From assembly GCA_007132315.1 (NCBI GenBank), contig SLOW01000288.1:1-10222 (forward strand): a stretch of DNA of 10,222 nt. The letters run 5' to 3'. The notes under the pieces were generated by a model. The model was not told the DNA's origin. It ran no database searches and saw nothing but the letters and a program-made list of their open reading frames with translations. This document shows positions 1 through 6,796 of this stretch, one piece after another. Positions within the stretch are counted from its first letter, which is position 1. Each line of letters opens with the position of its first letter. Made by a program: the position numbers and the translations under genes. The DNA is from Opitutales bacterium. Lineage in GTDB: Bacteria > Verrucomicrobiota > Verrucomicrobiia > Opitutales > T3Sed10-336.

Positions 1-1
1 G

Positions 2-1624
2 CAGGCGGCGGCGCAGCGCCCGGATGCGGTTCAGAAACTCGGGCAGTGTTCGCAGGTCGAGGTGGTCGGGGTGCGTCACCGCCCCGAGATGCCCCGCCAG
101 TTCGTCGTCGAGCAGGCCGCGCGCGCGGCCTGCGGCGCTGTGCAGATCGGCCCCGCAGTGGATCGCGCGCAGCAGACCGAGGAAATGTTCGAAATCGTGG
201 ATCAGGGCGTCCTTGAGGTGCGGGACGAAGTCGGGCGGCGTGGTGATGGGGCGTTCGAATGAGGCCAGCCGTTCGCGGGTGACGCCTTCCTCTTCCAGCA
301 CGCCGTGGAACCGGTCGAGATTGCCGTCCGAGCGCAGAAACTCCACATAGGCGCGACAGATCGCGACATCGTCGGGTGTGGTGTTGTTGTGCAGTTTCTG
401 ATGCCACTCCTCCATGAAATGACCGCTCACTTCCTTGATGTGATGCCGGTGCATGATGTGGAGGATCTCATCGCGAATGCGCTGGCCGTCGCCCCCCCGG
501 CCGATCGAGCCGAGCATCAGGCGCAGGGTTTCCCGGTGTTCGGGCTCCTGCTGGAAAAGTTCCGTCATCCGGGCGGTGAGGCGGTCCTGGGCGTGGGCGA
601 GTTCCCGCGGTTTGGTGTTGTAGTTCCGTTGCCAGTCGAGCTGCCGCAGCGTGGAGAAACGCAGCCACACAAAGAGGAGCGCCATGCCGGATCCGGACTC
701 CCGCGCTTCGTCCAACAGGTCGTGGCAGAGGTTGTAGCGGTGCATCAGTGTCCAGGAATTCTTTCCCGTCTCCGCTTCGATGATCCGTTCGGCGAAGGCC
801 GGCAGTCCCGTTTCGGATTCCTCGCGGTGCTGGAGCACGAGTCGGAAATCCCGGGATCCGTTCTTGATCCAGCGCCCGGCGGATACCGCATGCAGCACGA
901 AGGTCAGGGAGAGCGGCGCCTTGTCGCGGGGGAATTCCAGGTCGAGACGCCGGAGTCCGGTTTCACCGGCGGAGTCTTCAGCGAACGGAGTCCGCACGGC
1001 TTTTTCGTCCGACACGACCGTATCCGGCGGGAGCAGGTCTTCCGGCGGCAGGCGCCATTCGTAGCGCGAGCGAATCCCGACGCCCCAGTGCAGCACCACT
1101 TCTCCGGGAAGATCGGTCAACAGCCGTACCCGGAGGCACGCGTCGTCGGCACGCACGGCTGCGGCGACTTCCCAGCCTTCGTCCGGCGAGAATACCTGTT
1201 CCTCGACGGAATCGCCGGGAGCGTCCCACGCAGCCAACGCCTCCCCCGGGGCGGGTCCCTCCCGGGCGACGAGCCGCAGCGAGAAGTCGCCGCCGCCGTT
1301 GTTTTCCCAACGGTCCTCGTCGGGGAAATACAGGGCGAAGCGCAGGTAGGGGGTGTCGCGGATGCCTTCCGGAAGCGGCAGTTCGAGGCTCTTTCCAGGG
1401 GGAAACGGGGTCTGCACGGCGGTGGCGTCGAAACGAACGCTGTCGGGCGGCAGCATGGCCTCCGGCGGACGGCGCCAATCGCCGCCGGCAGTCGCGCTCA
1501 ACCCCCAGTGCAGACGGCAGGTCGAAGCCGTGTGCGGAGGGAGCGACAGGTGAATACTCTTGTCGTTTGATGAGGTCGCCATCTGCAGCGTGCCCGTATC
1601 GCCCAGCCGGATATCTTTGGTCAT
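2..1624 (-). CDS. Alpha-glucan water dikinase (GWD), N-terminal part with tandem CBM45-like domains; C-terminus beyond window
   Basis: GWD transfers the beta-phosphate of ATP to glucosyl residues of starch-like glucans (ATP + glucan + H2O gives phosphoglucan + AMP + Pi). The frame is open from ATG 1624-1622 to the left edge (541 codons) with no stop. Two repeats lie about 140 residues apart: LHWG at 38-41 and 178-181, a second Trp at 50 and 190, LPPD at 58-61 and 198-201, TPF at 72-74 and 212-214, and RWENNG/RWIKNG near 105-110 and 251-256. They resemble the CBM45 modules of plant GWD. Residues about 318-500 carry GWD signatures: NYNTKPRE (334-341), QRIRDEIL (381-388), EEWHQKLHNNTTPDDV (405-420), and GADLHSAAG (491-499). 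The phosphohistidine and ATP-binding domains lie beyond the edge; plant enzymes have about 1,400 residues. No strong ribosome binding site precedes the ATG. The gene is divergent from lpxC-fabZ. Family assignment is near certain; activity is inferred. Confidence 0.92.
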   Translation of the reverse strand, partial: MTKDIRLGDTGTLQMATSSNDKSIHLSLPPHTASTCRLHWGLSATAGGDWRRPPEAMLPPDSVRFDATAVQTPFPPGKSLELPLPEGIRDTPYLRFALYFPDEDRWENNGGGDFSLRLVAREGPAPGEALAAWDAPGDSVEEQVFSPDEGWEVAAAVRADDACLRVRLLTDLPGEVVLHWGVGIRSRYEWRLPPEDLLPPDTVVSDEKAVRTPFAEDSAGETGLRRLDLEFPRDKAPLSLTFVLHAVSAGRWIKNGSRDFRLVLQHREESETGLPAFAERIIEAETGKNSWTLMHRYNLCHDLLDEARESGSGMALLFVWLRFSTLRQLDWQRNYNTKPRELAHAQDRLTARMTELFQQEPEHRETLRLMLGSIGRGGDGQRIRDEILHIMHRHHIKEVSGHFMEEWHQKLHNNTTPDDVAICRAYVEFLRSDGNLDRFHGVLEEEGVTRERLASFERPITTPPDFVPHLKDALIHDFEHFLGLLRAIHCGADLHSAAGRARGLLDDELAGHLGAVTHPDHLDLRTLPEFLNRIRALRRRL

Positions 1625-1694
1625 GATGGTGCTTTACATGGTTTGACCCCCGGGTTACAAGTTTCCCTTTTTCTCTTTAAGGTACGACAATTTC
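1625..1694. promoter_or_regulatory. Divergent intergenic region between the GWD and lpxC-fabZ genes
   Basis: These 70 bp separate two divergent start codons, so both promoters must lie here or inside the opposing genes. The stretch is visibly more T-rich than its surroundings. On the plus strand TTGACC (1643-1648) could be a -35 box, but no good -10 follows at 17 bp. On the minus strand TTGTAA and TGTAAA lie 16 bp apart just before the GWD ATG, which would leave almost no leader. For lpxC, AAGG at 1679-1682 lies 12 nt before the ATG. None of these boxes is convincing alone; the regulatory role is inferred mainly from gene arrangement. Confidence 0.4.
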
Positions 1695-3026
1695 ATGAAG
1701 CAACGCTCCATTCAGCGCGAGGCCGCGGTCAAGGGAAAGGCTCTGCATACCGGCGACGATGTCACCCTGACCCTGAAACCGGCCCCCGCGGGACACGGGA
1801 TCGTCTTCCGGCGGGTTGACGTGTACAACAATCCGGAAATCCGGCCCCACATTTCTCTCGTCTCGGATCTCGTTCGCAGCACGACCCTTTCGTCGGGTCA
1901 CACCAAGATTCATACGGTCGAACACGTTCTCAGCGCCCTGCACGGGTGCGGTATCGACAACGTGGTGATCGAGATGAACGCCTCCGAACCTCCGATTCTG
2001 GACGGTTCGGCGAAGCCTTTCGTCGAAGCCATTCGGGAAGCCGTTCCGGTCGAACAGGATGCCGAACGCGAGTACTACACGCTGGATGCTCCCGTATCGG
2101 TCTCGCGCAACAACTCCTCGATCGTGGCGCTGCCGTACGACGGCTTGAAGATCTCCTGCACCTCCACCGACGATCGCGGCGTGCACACACAGCACCTGTC
2201 ACTGGAAATCGATCCGGAGACGTTCATGGAACAGATCGCCTCCGCCCGCACGTTCACGATTTACGAGGAAATCGAAGAACTGCTGAAACTCGGCAAAATC
2301 CGCGGCGGAAGTCTCGAAAACGCGGTCGTTTTAAAAGGTGACAAGATCCTCTCGAAAGAGCCCCTCCGGTTTCCGGACGAGTTCGTTCGTCACAAGATGC
2401 TCGATATCATCGGCGACATTTTTTTGCTCGGGCTGCCCATCAAGGCGCACATCATCGCCATGCGTCCCGGTCACGCGGTCAATTCCGAACTGACGCAAGC
2501 CCTGTTCGAGCGGATGGAGGCGGCCAAGAAAAAGCCGGGAAAGACCGCGACGCGCCCGAAGGTCGTCGATCCGAGCGCCACGTCGTTCACGATCGGCCAC
2601 ATCCTCGAAACGATACCGCACCGTTATCCGTTCGTCATGATCGACCGGATCCTGGATTTCTCCGGTGACGACTGTCTCAAGGCGATCAAGAATGTCACGA
2701 TCAACGAGCCGTATTTCCAGGGCCATTTCCCCGGGGAACCGGTCATGCCGGGCGTCCTGCAGATCGAGGCCATGGCTCAGGCGGCGGGAGTGATGATGCT
2801 GCGCAAGATCGACAACCGGGCGAAGATCGCGTATTTCATGAGCTGTGACAAAGTGAAGTTTCGCCGGGCGGTGACTCCCGGCGACCAGCTCGTGATCGAA
2901 GTCAAGCTCCTCAAATCCCGGGGCAACAAGATCGGCGTCGCCGAAGCGGTTTGCAAAGTGGACGAGAAGGTGGTCTCATCGGCCGAGTTGAAATTCGTCA
3001 TCGCCGAGCCGGGCGACGCCACCTGA
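1695..3026 (+). CDS. lpxC-fabZ: Bifunctional UDP-3-O-acyl-GlcNAc deacetylase / 3-hydroxyacyl-ACP dehydratase (LpxC-FabZ fusion)
   Basis: One 443-residue protein joins two enzymes. Residues 1-275 are LpxC, the zinc-dependent deacetylase that commits UDP-3-O-acyl-GlcNAc to lipid A synthesis. HTVEH (73-77) holds the catalytic Glu76 and zinc ligand His77; RHKMLDIIGD (232-241) supplies His233 and Asp237; His260 in GHAVN matches the E. coli general acid. A Lys/Pro-rich linker (about 277-293) leads to FabZ (about 296-443), which dehydrates 3-hydroxyacyl-ACP in fatty acid synthesis. Its hot-dog fold carries GHFPGEPVMPGVL with His344 and QIEAMAQA with Glu358, 14 residues apart as in E. coli FabZ. Both active sites look complete. 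The fusion is known from Bacteroidota and related or PVC bacteria and places two enzymes that compete for, or supply, 3-hydroxyacyl chains in one chain. Start is the first ATG of the frame and gives a normal LpxC N-terminus. It lies 59 bp before lpxA. Confidence 0.96.
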   Translation: MKQRSIQREAAVKGKALHTGDDVTLTLKPAPAGHGIVFRRVDVYNNPEIRPHISLVSDLVRSTTLSSGHTKIHTVEHVLSALHGCGIDNVVIEMNASEPPILDGSAKPFVEAIREAVPVEQDAEREYYTLDAPVSVSRNNSSIVALPYDGLKISCTSTDDRGVHTQHLSLEIDPETFMEQIASARTFTIYEEIEELLKLGKIRGGSLENAVVLKGDKILSKEPLRFPDEFVRHKMLDIIGDIFLLGLPIKAHIIAMRPGHAVNSELTQALFERMEAAKKKPGKTATRPKVVDPSATSFTIGHILETIPHRYPFVMIDRILDFSGDDCLKAIKNVTINEPYFQGHFPGEPVMPGVLQIEAMAQAAGVMMLRKIDNRAKIAYFMSCDKVKFRRAVTPGDQLVIEVKLLKSRGNKIGVAEAVCKVDEKVVSSAELKFVIAEPGDAT

Positions 3027-3039
3027 AGAGCGGGTCCGG

Positions 3040-3069
3040 TTGATATGCGGTCGCGCTGAGTCCGATATT
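3040..3069 (+). promoter_or_regulatory. Possible weak promoter before lpxA
   Basis: In the 59-bp gap between lpxC-fabZ and lpxA, TTGATA (3040-3045) is followed after 18 bp by GATATT (3064-3069). This is a mediocre sigma-70-like match. It would start transcription about 10 nt before the lpxA ATG. Read-through from lpxC-fabZ is equally likely. The only ribosome binding site candidate is GGAA at 3072-3075. Confidence 0.2.
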
Positions 3070-3085
3070 TTGGAACGAATACTGA

Positions 3086-3874
3086 ATGAGCGCCACGGTT
3101 CATCCCGCAGCCATCGTCGAATCCGGCGCCCGCCTGGGTGACGGGGTAACGGTGGGGCCGTGGGCGTACGTGGGAGCGGGCGTCGAGATCGGTGCGGGGA
3201 CGCGCGTGGCCCATCACGCGGTGGTCGATGGAAACACGGTGATCGGAATGGAATGTGAACTCTTTCCCTACGCCTGCATCGGCCTGCGCACGCAGGACCT
3301 CAAGTACCGGGGCGGCTCGCCGGGCTTGCGGGTGGGCGACCGCAACGTGTTCCGCGAATTCTGCACCGTCCACACCGCCACCGCCGACGGGGACGTTACC
3401 GTCATCGGCGACGACAACCATTTCCTCGCCTATTCCCACGTCGCGCACGATTGCCGGATCGGCAGTCACGTGATCCTGAGCAACGCCGCCACGCTGGCGG
3501 GCCACGTGGAAGTGGAGGATTACGCGGTATTCGGCGGCCTCTCCGGAGCGCACCAGTTTTGCCGGATCGGCGCCCGGGCGATGATCGGGGGGTGTTCGAA
3601 AGTCGTTCAGGACGTGCCGCCCTACATGATCGCGGACGGGAATCCGGCCGTCGTGCGCTCCTACAACAAGGTCGGTCTGGAGAGAGCCGGCTTCGAAGCG
3701 GATCAGATCGACCGGATCAAACGCGCCTACCGGATTCTGTACCGGAGTGGCCTGAATCGGTCTCAGGCCGTGGAGGCGATGGAGGCGGAGAATCTCCGCG
3801 AGTATCCGGAGACCGCGCGGTTTTTCGATTTCGAAATCCGCAGCGGGCGCGGGTTTCTGCCCGGCGCGAAGTAG
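3086..3874 (+). CDS. lpxA: Acyl-ACP--UDP-N-acetylglucosamine O-acyltransferase (LpxA)
   Basis: LpxA carries out the first step of lipid A synthesis, moving a 3-hydroxyacyl chain from acyl carrier protein to the 3-OH of UDP-GlcNAc; its product is the substrate of LpxC encoded just upstream. The 262 residues match the family length (E. coli 262). Hexapeptide repeats of the left-handed beta-helix fill residues about 5-190. HVAHDC (118-123) contains the catalytic His121, equivalent to E. coli His125; His140 in LAGH and His156 in GAHQF match other active-site residues. The C-terminal helical domain follows DVPPYMIADGNPA (176-188). Gly169 occupies the position of E. coli Gly173, the residue that sets acyl chain length, which hints at a fairly long chain but is not proof. 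It probably shares a transcript with lpxC-fabZ. Confidence 0.96.
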   Translation: MSATVHPAAIVESGARLGDGVTVGPWAYVGAGVEIGAGTRVAHHAVVDGNTVIGMECELFPYACIGLRTQDLKYRGGSPGLRVGDRNVFREFCTVHTATADGDVTVIGDDNHFLAYSHVAHDCRIGSHVILSNAATLAGHVEVEDYAVFGGLSGAHQFCRIGARAMIGGCSKVVQDVPPYMIADGNPAVVRSYNKVGLERAGFEADQIDRIKRAYRILYRSGLNRSQAVEAMEAENLREYPETARFFDFEIRSGRGFLPGAK

Positions 3875-3879
3875 TTTCC

Positions 3880-3899
3880 ACCGTTGATTTTTCGACGGT
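3880..3899 (+). terminator. Hairpin after lpxA, possible terminator without a T-run
   Basis: An 8-bp stem (3880-3887 with 3892-3899, one G-T wobble) closes a TTTT loop six bases after the lpxA stop codon. The bases that follow are CCCGCA, so the classic T-run is missing. It may be a weak or factor-dependent terminator or an mRNA-stabilising stem. Confidence 0.3.
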
Positions 3900-4009
3900 C
3901 CCGCATAGAACGGGAGGAATTATCCCCGATTTTTTCCCGAGAATTTCGAGACCGACCCGTGCGGCTCTCCGGGGCTTCCGGCTTACTCAGAATCCACAAT
4001 GACTGAACG

Positions 4010-4703
4010 ATGAGCGTAAAAACCGTTGAATCTGAAAAGACGGACACCGCCGGCAAAGGATTTGTCAGGTCTGTGCTGCTGGGCTGTTGCTGGGAGGGAC
4101 GGGCGCGGTCTGGATGGTGACCTCCGGCGACGACGAGTTTTACGGTTCCGTGGCGGAGGTCCGGCGCGGCGACATGACCATCGCCGTGACCGAAGCGGGC
4201 ACCCTCAGGGCTCGCTGACCTCGAAATTGTCACCATCCGGGTCAGCGGCCGAAGCACCATTCTCTGGATCATCGACGAAGGGAGATGGTCGAAAAGGACG
4301 ACCTGCTGGTCGAGTTGGACGCCAGCGACTGGGAGGAACGGCTGGTGGAGCAGGAAATCCGGGCGGACAACGCCGAAGCGGATTACATCGAGGCCGAACA
4401 GGAACTAGACGGAAATCGAAATCGATTCCGAGAATCTGCACACGGGCATGACCTGTGAGGCGCGGATCAGAATCGACGAGCTGGAGGACGCCGTTCACGT
4501 CCCGCTCACCGCGGCGGTCAATTCAGGCGGTCGGGCATTACGTTTACGTCGCCGAGGCCGGAAGCCCGCCAGAGATGCGCCCGGTGGAGATCGGCGATGA
4601 CGACACCAACGACGTGCATGTCCTGGACGGCCTGGAGGAAGGCAAACTCGTTTTGACCGATCAGCCCATTCCGGAAACGGAGGGTTATTCCGTCGGCATG
4701 TGA
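4010..4703 (+). pseudogene. Decayed HlyD/MacA-type periplasmic adaptor (membrane fusion protein)
   Basis: Fragments of one adaptor follow each other in order in shifting frames. An N-terminal cytoplasmic piece and membrane anchor start at ATG 4010 and continue from 4084 as LLLGGTGAVWMV. After them come VRRGDMTIAVTEAGTL (to about 4209), LEIVTIRVSGRSTILWIIDEG (about 4220-4282) and MVEKDDLLVELDASD plus the start of the coiled coil (4285-4406). The chain then jumps to TEIEID...HTGMTCEARIRIDELEDAVHVP (4409-4528), and a last piece from HYVYVAEAG runs to the TGA at 4701-4703. Frame changes fall near 4080 (G-run shortened by one), 4210, 4283 and 4540 (one extra G). At about 4407 most of the hairpin and barrel region is missing; intact relatives are several hundred residues, this remnant about 230. 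Such adaptors normally work with an ABC ATPase and permease, which do not follow here. Some single-base changes could be assembly errors, but the large deletion cannot. Confidence 0.85.
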
Positions 4704-4713
4704 GTGAATGAAT

Positions 4714-5934
4714 TCAGGCTGAGGCTGCTAGGAGTTCCTGATTCACCGGGAAGGAGTTGTATCCGGCCGTCTTGACCGGCGAGGACGAGCGGGCCCAGGG
4801 TGCTCCCGTTTCCGAGAGGAGCCGGCCTTCTTCGTGGGCCTTTTGCAGTGCGTCCTCGACGCCTTCGATCACGGTCTTCACGGAATCGTCGTGCGGCTCG
4901 CGTTTCAAGTGTTTTTCCGGGATGGCGGCGGGACGGCCGCTGGAATCGAAGGCGGCGTTGATCGTTACCGAGAACGGACGACACATGGCCGCGTCACAGA
5001 GGTACGGGGCCATTCCCTGATGGGCGAGGCAGAGCTCCTCGAACATCTCGATCCGGTTCTCTTTGAAGCTTTCGATGCTGTCGCTCTTGCCGTCACGGCG
5101 TTTCACGTGGACTTTGGACATGTCCGTCACGATAATTTCAGCCTCGTCGGTCTCGATCACCGTGGTCGGCGTGATGGGTGTGTCCGGGCACAGGGTGAAT
5201 TGCGAGAGGATTTCGATCCCCTCCACGGTCCGGATACGCACCGACGACGTGTCCTCGCTCTCGATATCGTGGCCGTGGTACAACTCGGCCTGCACCGACT
5301 CCGGCTCCGCCATGGCGTGGTGTTCGGGAGCGGCGAAATACAGGCTGTTCGCGATCACGTGAGCCAGCGGGTTGTTGATCGTGCCATCGAGCACCCAGGC
5401 GTCGCCAAACCGGACTTTGCCGGCCCAACTGTTGCGCGAAAAATAGCTGTCTGTTCGTATCCAGGCCGCGATGCTGCGGATCCGGTGGATTTTTCCGTAA
5501 CGCCCGGCCACCAGATCGCGTTTGAGTTCCTGGACGGCGAAACCGTAGATTGAATTAAAGCAGACTTGTACAGGCAGATTCTTCTCGCGTGACGCGGCGA
5601 TCAATTCGTCGAGTTCCTGGATCGTCCCTGTGGGCGGTTTTTCCATCCAGACCGGAAAGCCCGCTTCCAGGCATTGCAGCGTGTAGGGGTGGTGCAAATG
5701 GATCGGAGTCGGGTTTACGATCACATCGCATTGACCCGGCGCGTGGGCGAGGAGCTCGCCCACATTCGGCAACACCGGAATACCGCGTTCCCGGCACGCC
5801 ATGGCGCCGGAATGCTTGGCCTTGCGCGAGGTGACGGCGGCGACGGTGGCGTAACGGGGGAGGGTCCAGACGCGCTTGATGAGATGGGCGGCGTAACCGC
5901 CGCATCCGATAAATCCAAGTTTCAATACGTTCAT
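4714..5934 (-). CDS. Gfo/Idh/MocA family NAD(P)-dependent oxidoreductase
   Basis: A 406-residue protein whose N-terminal Rossmann fold opens with LKLGFIGCGGYAAHLIK (4-20), a GxGGxA dinucleotide motif. WMEKPPTG (97-104) contains the family's EKP motif with the catalytic Lys99. Family members oxidise or reduce sugars, inositols, amino sugars or their derivatives; the substrate cannot be told from sequence. The C-terminal alpha/beta domain (about 125-350) includes NNPLAHVIAN (187-196), where His192 may take the place of the usual catalytic histidine. I chose ATG 5934-5932 because the 42-residue in-frame extension upstream is Arg/Gln-rich and unlike the family, while this start sits a few residues before the first beta strand. 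The gene ends 10 bp from the end of the convergent adaptor pseudogene; 154 bp separate it from the PhoU-domain gene upstream. Confidence 0.9.
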   Translation of the reverse strand: MNVLKLGFIGCGGYAAHLIKRVWTLPRYATVAAVTSRKAKHSGAMACRERGIPVLPNVGELLAHAPGQCDVIVNPTPIHLHHPYTLQCLEAGFPVWMEKPPTGTIQELDELIAASREKNLPVQVCFNSIYGFAVQELKRDLVAGRYGKIHRIRSIAAWIRTDSYFSRNSWAGKVRFGDAWVLDGTINNPLAHVIANSLYFAAPEHHAMAEPESVQAELYHGHDIESEDTSSVRIRTVEGIEILSQFTLCPDTPITPTTVIETDEAEIIVTDMSKVHVKRRDGKSDSIESFKENRIEMFEELCLAHQGMAPYLCDAAMCRPFSVTINAAFDSSGRPAAIPEKHLKREPHDDSVKTVIEGVEDALQKAHEEGRLLSETGAPWARSSSPVKTAGYNSFPVNQELLAASA

Positions 5935-5953
5935 AAATCCGCTGATTGATTCC

Positions 5954-6008
5954 TGGTTCGGTCGGCCGAGGGTCCGGGTATTCGCCGACGGGACCGGGAG
6001 AGGAACCA
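5954..6008 (-). repeat. Nested inverted repeats between the PhoU-domain and oxidoreductase genes
   Basis: TGGTTC (5954-5959) pairs with GAACCA (6003-6008), with inner pairs CGGTC/GACCG (5959-5963, 5992-5996), GTCGG/CCGAC (5961-5965, 5985-5989) or GGTCC/GGACC (5971-5975, 5991-5995) as alternatives. No T-run follows on the minus strand. It could be a processed or factor-dependent 3' end of the phosphate operon, or a leader of the oxidoreductase gene. Confidence 0.3.
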
Positions 6009-6088
6009 AGCTCTGACGGGACTGAGCCTGCAATTGTTTCTGTTTCCTCAGGCGGCTCAATCAGAAAATTATCTTTCGCTGGATGGTA

Positions 6089-6781
6089 TCAGCGATCCTT
6101 TTTGGGTTTTTTTTCCCGGTATCCAATCCGCGGAAAGGGATTCACCACGCTGGAAACGATATTGCGGGAGTGTCCGGCGATGCGTTTGAGGTAACGCACG
6201 TACAAGGCGATGGCCGCACTTGTGCCGGGCGTGAGGCCGGAAGCTTCGCCGGCGACGAGCCGTTCGACCAGCTTCTCGCAGTCCGTGGACAACGACCCTT
6301 TGTAACTGGTCATAATACTTCGCGCCATCTCGCTGTCGTTTTCGCGAAACGCTTTGACCATATCGCGAAACAAACTCGCGGTGCGGCTTTCCACATCCGC
6401 CACCCCATCCTCCATCGTGCCCCCGTGCAATTGTTCGGGATGGTAGCGGGCGAGGTCGTAAATGTTCTTGGCGTAGTCCCCGATGCGTTCGATATCGATG
6501 ACGATACTCACCAGCACCAGGCCGTAGGCGAGGTCGCCGGTACCGCTCACCGCGAGGTGGGTGAGCACCTTTTGACGGACGTCGCGTTCGTAGCGGTTGA
6601 TTTCCTTGTCCATCTCCCGCAAGTCAACCCGCATTGCACCGGCACCGTCGTCGGTGCGACGCAGTGATTCGACGGACGCTTCAAACATCTGCAAATCGAT
6701 GTCCAGCATCTCGTGGGACTCGCGCAAAGCTTGTGTGAACAGGGTCTCTTTGCGGAATACGTTGAACAGGTTGCGCCACAT
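6089..6781 (-). CDS. PhoU-domain protein, partner of the Na+/phosphate cotransporter
   Basis: A 230-residue all-helical protein with the two-repeat pattern of PhoU. The first signature is IDIERIGDYAKNIYDLA (95-111) and the second is RYLKRIAGHSRNIVSSV (196-212); their acidic and polar residues form metal-binding sites in PhoU structures. PhoU proteins restrain phosphate uptake or signal phosphate status; in many bacteria a PhoU domain is fused to, or encoded beside, a Na+/Pi cotransporter, as here. The C-terminus is strongly basic (KKPKKDR). The start ATG 6781-6779 is preceded by a perfect AGGAGG 9 nt upstream, which overlaps the stop codon of the transporter gene, so the two are cotranscribed and probably translationally coupled. 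Role as a modulator of the transporter is inferred from context. Confidence 0.92.
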   Translation of the reverse strand: MWRNLFNVFRKETLFTQALRESHEMLDIDLQMFEASVESLRRTDDGAGAMRVDLREMDKEINRYERDVRQKVLTHLAVSGTGDLAYGLVLVSIVIDIERIGDYAKNIYDLARYHPEQLHGGTMEDGVADVESRTASLFRDMVKAFRENDSEMARSIMTSYKGSLSTDCEKLVERLVAGEASGLTPGTSAAIALYVRYLKRIAGHSRNIVSSVVNPFPRIGYREKKPKKDR

Positions 6782-6790
6782 GAAAAAATG

Positions 6791-6796
6791 CCTCCT
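6791..6796 (-). promoter_or_regulatory. Strong Shine-Dalgarno overlapping the transporter stop codon
   Basis: The minus strand reads TAGGAGG here. TAG (6797-6795) stops the Na+/Pi cotransporter and its last two bases begin the perfect AGGAGG of the PhoU-domain gene, 9 nt before its ATG. It is the best ribosome binding site in the window; terminating ribosomes are placed directly on it. Confidence 0.85.

Noticed and set aside
305..1570. Long open frame of 421 codons on the plus strand
   Set aside because: It is exactly antisense and codon-aligned to the GWD gene; it stays open because of the high GC third positions. Its translation has no recognisable family, whereas the minus strand carries unmistakable GWD motifs.
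2777..3553. 258-codon open frame on the minus strand
   Set aside because: It lies opposite the well-supported FabZ domain and lpxA and has no recognisable domain.
4834..5553. 239-codon open frame on the plus strand
   Set aside because: It is antisense to the Gfo/Idh/MocA oxidoreductase, whose motifs are clear.
5935..6060. In-frame 42-residue N-terminal extension of the oxidoreductase
   Set aside because: Composition is unlike the family and the Rossmann strand begins four residues after the Met at 5934, so the shorter start was preferred.
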